From Deltaproteobacteria bacterium (GTDB lineage: Bacteria; Desulfobacterota; GWC2-55-46; S146-73), in the NCBI GenBank assembly GCA_015492355.1, contig WGFF01000104.1:1-7087 (forward strand): 7,087 nucleotides of DNA. Direction: 5' to 3'. The position numbers and the translations under genes are program-made. Shown here piece by piece: positions 5,184-7,087 of the stretch (position 1 is the stretch's first letter; every line of letters begins with the position of its first letter). The notes under the pieces were generated by a model. That model was given only the letters and a program-made list of their open reading frames with translations. It was not told the DNA's origin and ran no database searches.

Positions 5184-5718
5184 CGATACATCAAGGTCAA
5201 TAATAGACGATCTCGGTATAGCCTACAGGACAGAGATCGCAGGGCATGCGTTTTACAATTCTGCCTCTGAACTCATCGAGGACGAGCGAGGTAAAAACCT
5301 GTTCAAGCATCTTGCACTGGAGGAGCTCGAGCACATAAAGGTTATCTACACCATAGCCAATTCCATCAAGCAGGGGGCTGGCTGGATGAGTTATGAGAGG
5401 GCGCTCAAGGAGAGTACAGTGGGCAAGGGGGGGCTTCCCATATTCCCCAAGGAGAATGAGCTGTTTGAAAGGCTCAAAAAAAACCAGACAGACCTCCATG
5501 CGGTGCAGATAGGCATGGAGAGTGAGGAGAAGGCAGTTGAGTTCTATACAAAACTCCTCAAGCAGGCAACAGGTGTGGAGGAAAGGATGCTTTTTACTAA
5601 GTTACTCGATATGGAAAGGAATCATCTCAAACTCCTCAGGTGGGAGAGCGAGGCACTTACAAAGACAGGCTTCTGGTGTGATATTATGGAATACAGTGTG
5701 GAAAAGGAGATGGACTGA
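5176..5718 (+). CDS. Rubrerythrin-like diiron protein lacking a rubredoxin domain
   Basis: This 180-residue ferritin-superfamily protein has two helix pairs, each with a rubrerythrin-type diiron half-site: Glu20 and E50-x2-H53 (EELEH) in the first, Glu117 (in SEEKAVEFY) and E147-x2-H150 (ERNH) in the second. About 50 residues (60-108) join the halves, including the cross-over loop. Rubrerythrins reduce H2O2 and take electrons from their own C-terminal rubredoxin domain; here the chain ends after GFWCDIMEY with a single Cys168 and no FeS4 motif. Electrons would have to come from a separate carrier, for which the operon offers a rubredoxin and three desulforedoxin modules (inference). TGGAGG (5165-5170) precedes the ATG by five bases. 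Only 3 nt separate it from the flavoprotein gene, so co-translation is likely. Cytoplasmic. Confidence 0.85.
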   Translation: MANDTSRSIIDDLGIAYRTEIAGHAFYNSASELIEDERGKNLFKHLALEELEHIKVIYTIANSIKQGAGWMSYERALKESTVGKGGLPIFPKENELFERLKKNQTDLHAVQIGMESEEKAVEFYTKLLKQATGVEERMLFTKLLDMERNHLKLLRWESEALTKTGFWCDIMEYSVEKEMD

Positions 5719-5721
5719 GAG

Positions 5722-6906
5722 ATGGTATACGATACTGTGGTTATAGGTCTTGGTCCAGCAGGGTCAACTGTGCTCTACCATCTTGCGGGAAGGGGTTTTA
5801 GGGTTGTGGGGATAGATATGGCTCGTTTCCCCAGGTATAAATCCTGCGGTGGATGTATATCGGTCAAGGTGGGTGAACTACTTGATTTCGACATCTCCCA
5901 TCTTATAGAACATACGGTATACGGTGCAACCTTTACCTACCGCTGTGCCAGAATGATGGATATTATCTCCGATGAGGTGGTGGGATACAATATAATGCGG
6001 GACAGGTTCGACCACCATCTACTTGAACAGGCAAGGAAGAGGGGGGCAGAGGTGGTGGAGGGTCTCAGGGTCGTGGATGTGGTCGAAAAGAAGGGGTATG
6101 TCGAGGTAGAGTGTGATGAGGGCAGGACCTTTAAGGGCTCTTTTCTCGTAGGTGCGGACGGGGCATCGGGGATTACGGGTAGAAAGGTCTTTGGCATGGA
6201 CAGACGCAGGTCAGCGGTGTCTGTAACCGCCGAAGTCCCTTATAGAAGCGAAGACCTTGGGATGGAAATAGATGGGAGGCTCTTTATAGACTTTGGCAGT
6301 GTACCCTATGGATACGGATGGATATTTCCAAAAGAGAGGTATCTTTCCGTTGGTATAGCAGGTGATACACTCAAGGTGGGTGGAAGGATAAAGGATTTCT
6401 TCAATACCCTTGTACGTGGGCACACCCTCCTTAAGGGACTCCGTATAGGAGAGAGGGTCGGATGGACTGTACCCACCTTCTACGGGGAGATGCCATTGCC
6501 TGTAAAGGGGAGGATAGCCCTCGTAGGGGATACAGGGCATCTTGTAGACCCCTTCCTTGGAGAGGGCATATATTATGCAATAAAGACAGCCTCCATGGCA
6601 TCTTCTGTTATAGGTGATGCCATCGAGTCTGGCACACCTGATCTGAGTACATACGGGGAGATGCTCAAGGGTGAGATATACCCTGAGTTCACCTCTGCAG
6701 AAAGGTTGAGTGACCTTGTGTACAACCATCCAAGGCTGTGGTACAGGATGATCGAGAAGGAACCAGAGATAATGTACCGGTTCTATGATGTGATACGCGG
6801 TAAAGAGAGCTTTGGTGTATTCTACAGGTGGATATGGTCCAAGGTGCGTTCCAAGCCCTGGAAGGTACTGAGAAGGTGGCTTGAGAGTAGATTTCTTCCT
6901 GCATGA
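5722..6906 (+). CDS. Geranylgeranyl reductase family FAD-dependent oxidoreductase
   Basis: This 394-residue flavoprotein has the marks of the geranylgeranyl reductase family: an N-terminal dinucleotide fold GLGPAG (residues 9-14) with acidic Asp32 at the end of the second strand, KSCGG (40-44) near the flavin, GADGASG (144-150), PYGYGWIFPK (195-204), and the second FAD motif LVGDTGHLVDPFLGEGI (267-283). A basic, aromatic C-terminus (365-394) may associate with membrane. Members saturate isoprenoid chains of chlorophyll, archaeal lipids or quinones, and many bacterial ones are uncharacterised. Bacterial placement and redox neighbours make quinone or polyprenyl reduction, or electron supply to the small FeS4 proteins, possible; neither is shown. 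It is the last gene of the rightward run, 3 nt after the rubrerythrin-like gene. No clear terminator follows. Confidence 0.88.
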   Translation: MVYDTVVIGLGPAGSTVLYHLAGRGFRVVGIDMARFPRYKSCGGCISVKVGELLDFDISHLIEHTVYGATFTYRCARMMDIISDEVVGYNIMRDRFDHHLLEQARKRGAEVVEGLRVVDVVEKKGYVEVECDEGRTFKGSFLVGADGASGITGRKVFGMDRRRSAVSVTAEVPYRSEDLGMEIDGRLFIDFGSVPYGYGWIFPKERYLSVGIAGDTLKVGGRIKDFFNTLVRGHTLLKGLRIGERVGWTVPTFYGEMPLPVKGRIALVGDTGHLVDPFLGEGIYYAIKTASMASSVIGDAIESGTPDLSTYGEMLKGEIYPEFTSAERLSDLVYNHPRLWYRMIEKEPEIMYRFYDVIRGKESFGVFYRWIWSKVRSKPWKVLRRWLESRFLPA

Positions 6907-7036
6907 TTCCATCTTGAGAACAGGAGAGGATGGGATTACTTTAGACGGTCAGTTATGAGAGGGGGATAGGCTTATGGGGATTTTAGAGGCTGGCAGGGGA
7001 GGGAGGTCTTAGAGGGTTTCCCTTCCTTATAAATTA

Positions 7037-7063
7037 GGTAATGGGTCATCAAATCGGACCTGA
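7037..7063. repeat. Right arm of the long-range inverted repeat
   Basis: Bases 7037-7059 are exactly inverted relative to 15-37. After one extra C (7060), the match continues as TGAAGTATGGAGAT against TGAATCATGTAGAT of the left arm (11 of 14), so the shared element extends outward past the left window edge. Apart from this arm, 6907-7087 shows no gene or clear terminator. Confidence 0.85.
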
Positions 7064-7087
7064 AGTATGGAGATATTGAGGGCTAAG

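Noticed and set aside
1..7087. CRISPR array
   Set aside because: No regularly spaced direct repeats; the only regular repeats (2314/2394 and 2077/2189) have two copies each and differ in spacing.

Overview
This window looks bacterial. Start sites carry Shine-Dalgarno sequences, two intergenic regions hold recognisable sigma70-type promoters, and the genes are packed with overlapping ends. Coding regions favour AGG/AGA for arginine and ATA for isoleucine. The gene set (free-standing rubredoxin, desulforedoxin-type domains, two ferritin-like proteins) fits an anaerobe or microaerophile. Nitrospirota (Thermodesulfovibrio-like) or Desulfobacterota would fit, but this is an impression from style and content; the window has no taxonomic marker.

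Layout. Positions 1-234 are non-coding and begin with one arm of an inverted repeat. A MEMO1-family gene (AmmeMemoRadiSam protein B) runs leftward at 235-1035 from a good extended -10 promoter. Diverging from it is a HAD phosphatase of the phosphoglycolate phosphatase type (1231-1878). Next comes a 768-base stretch without a convincing gene (1879-2646). It contains a cluster of degenerate GC-rich hairpin repeats, some resembling the ends or guide-RNA scaffolds of IS200/IS605-type elements, and then a promoter.

From 2647 to 6906 eight genes run rightward: bacterioferritin-like protein, rubredoxin, MidA/NDUFAF7-type methyltransferase, one-domain desulforedoxin-like protein, two-domain desulforedoxin-like protein, a small CxxC/CxxC zinc-ribbon protein, a rubrerythrin-type diiron protein without a rubredoxin domain, and a geranylgeranyl-reductase-family flavoprotein. 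Neighbours overlap by 28, 8 and 14 nt or are separated by 3 to 75 nt, so one operon or two coupled ones is likely.

How they may work together (inference): the diiron and ferritin-like proteins could reduce peroxide or oxygen and handle iron, fed with electrons by the small rubredoxin and desulforedoxin modules. The flavoprotein could be an electron source or could reduce an isoprenoid or quinone. Domains normally fused (ferritin + rubredoxin in rubrerythrin; desulforedoxin + superoxide reductase in desulfoferrodoxin) occur here as separate small genes, which is the most unusual aspect of the locus.

The right end (6907-7087) is non-coding and carries the second arm of the inverted repeat. Both window edges therefore lie in copies of one repeat in opposite orientation.
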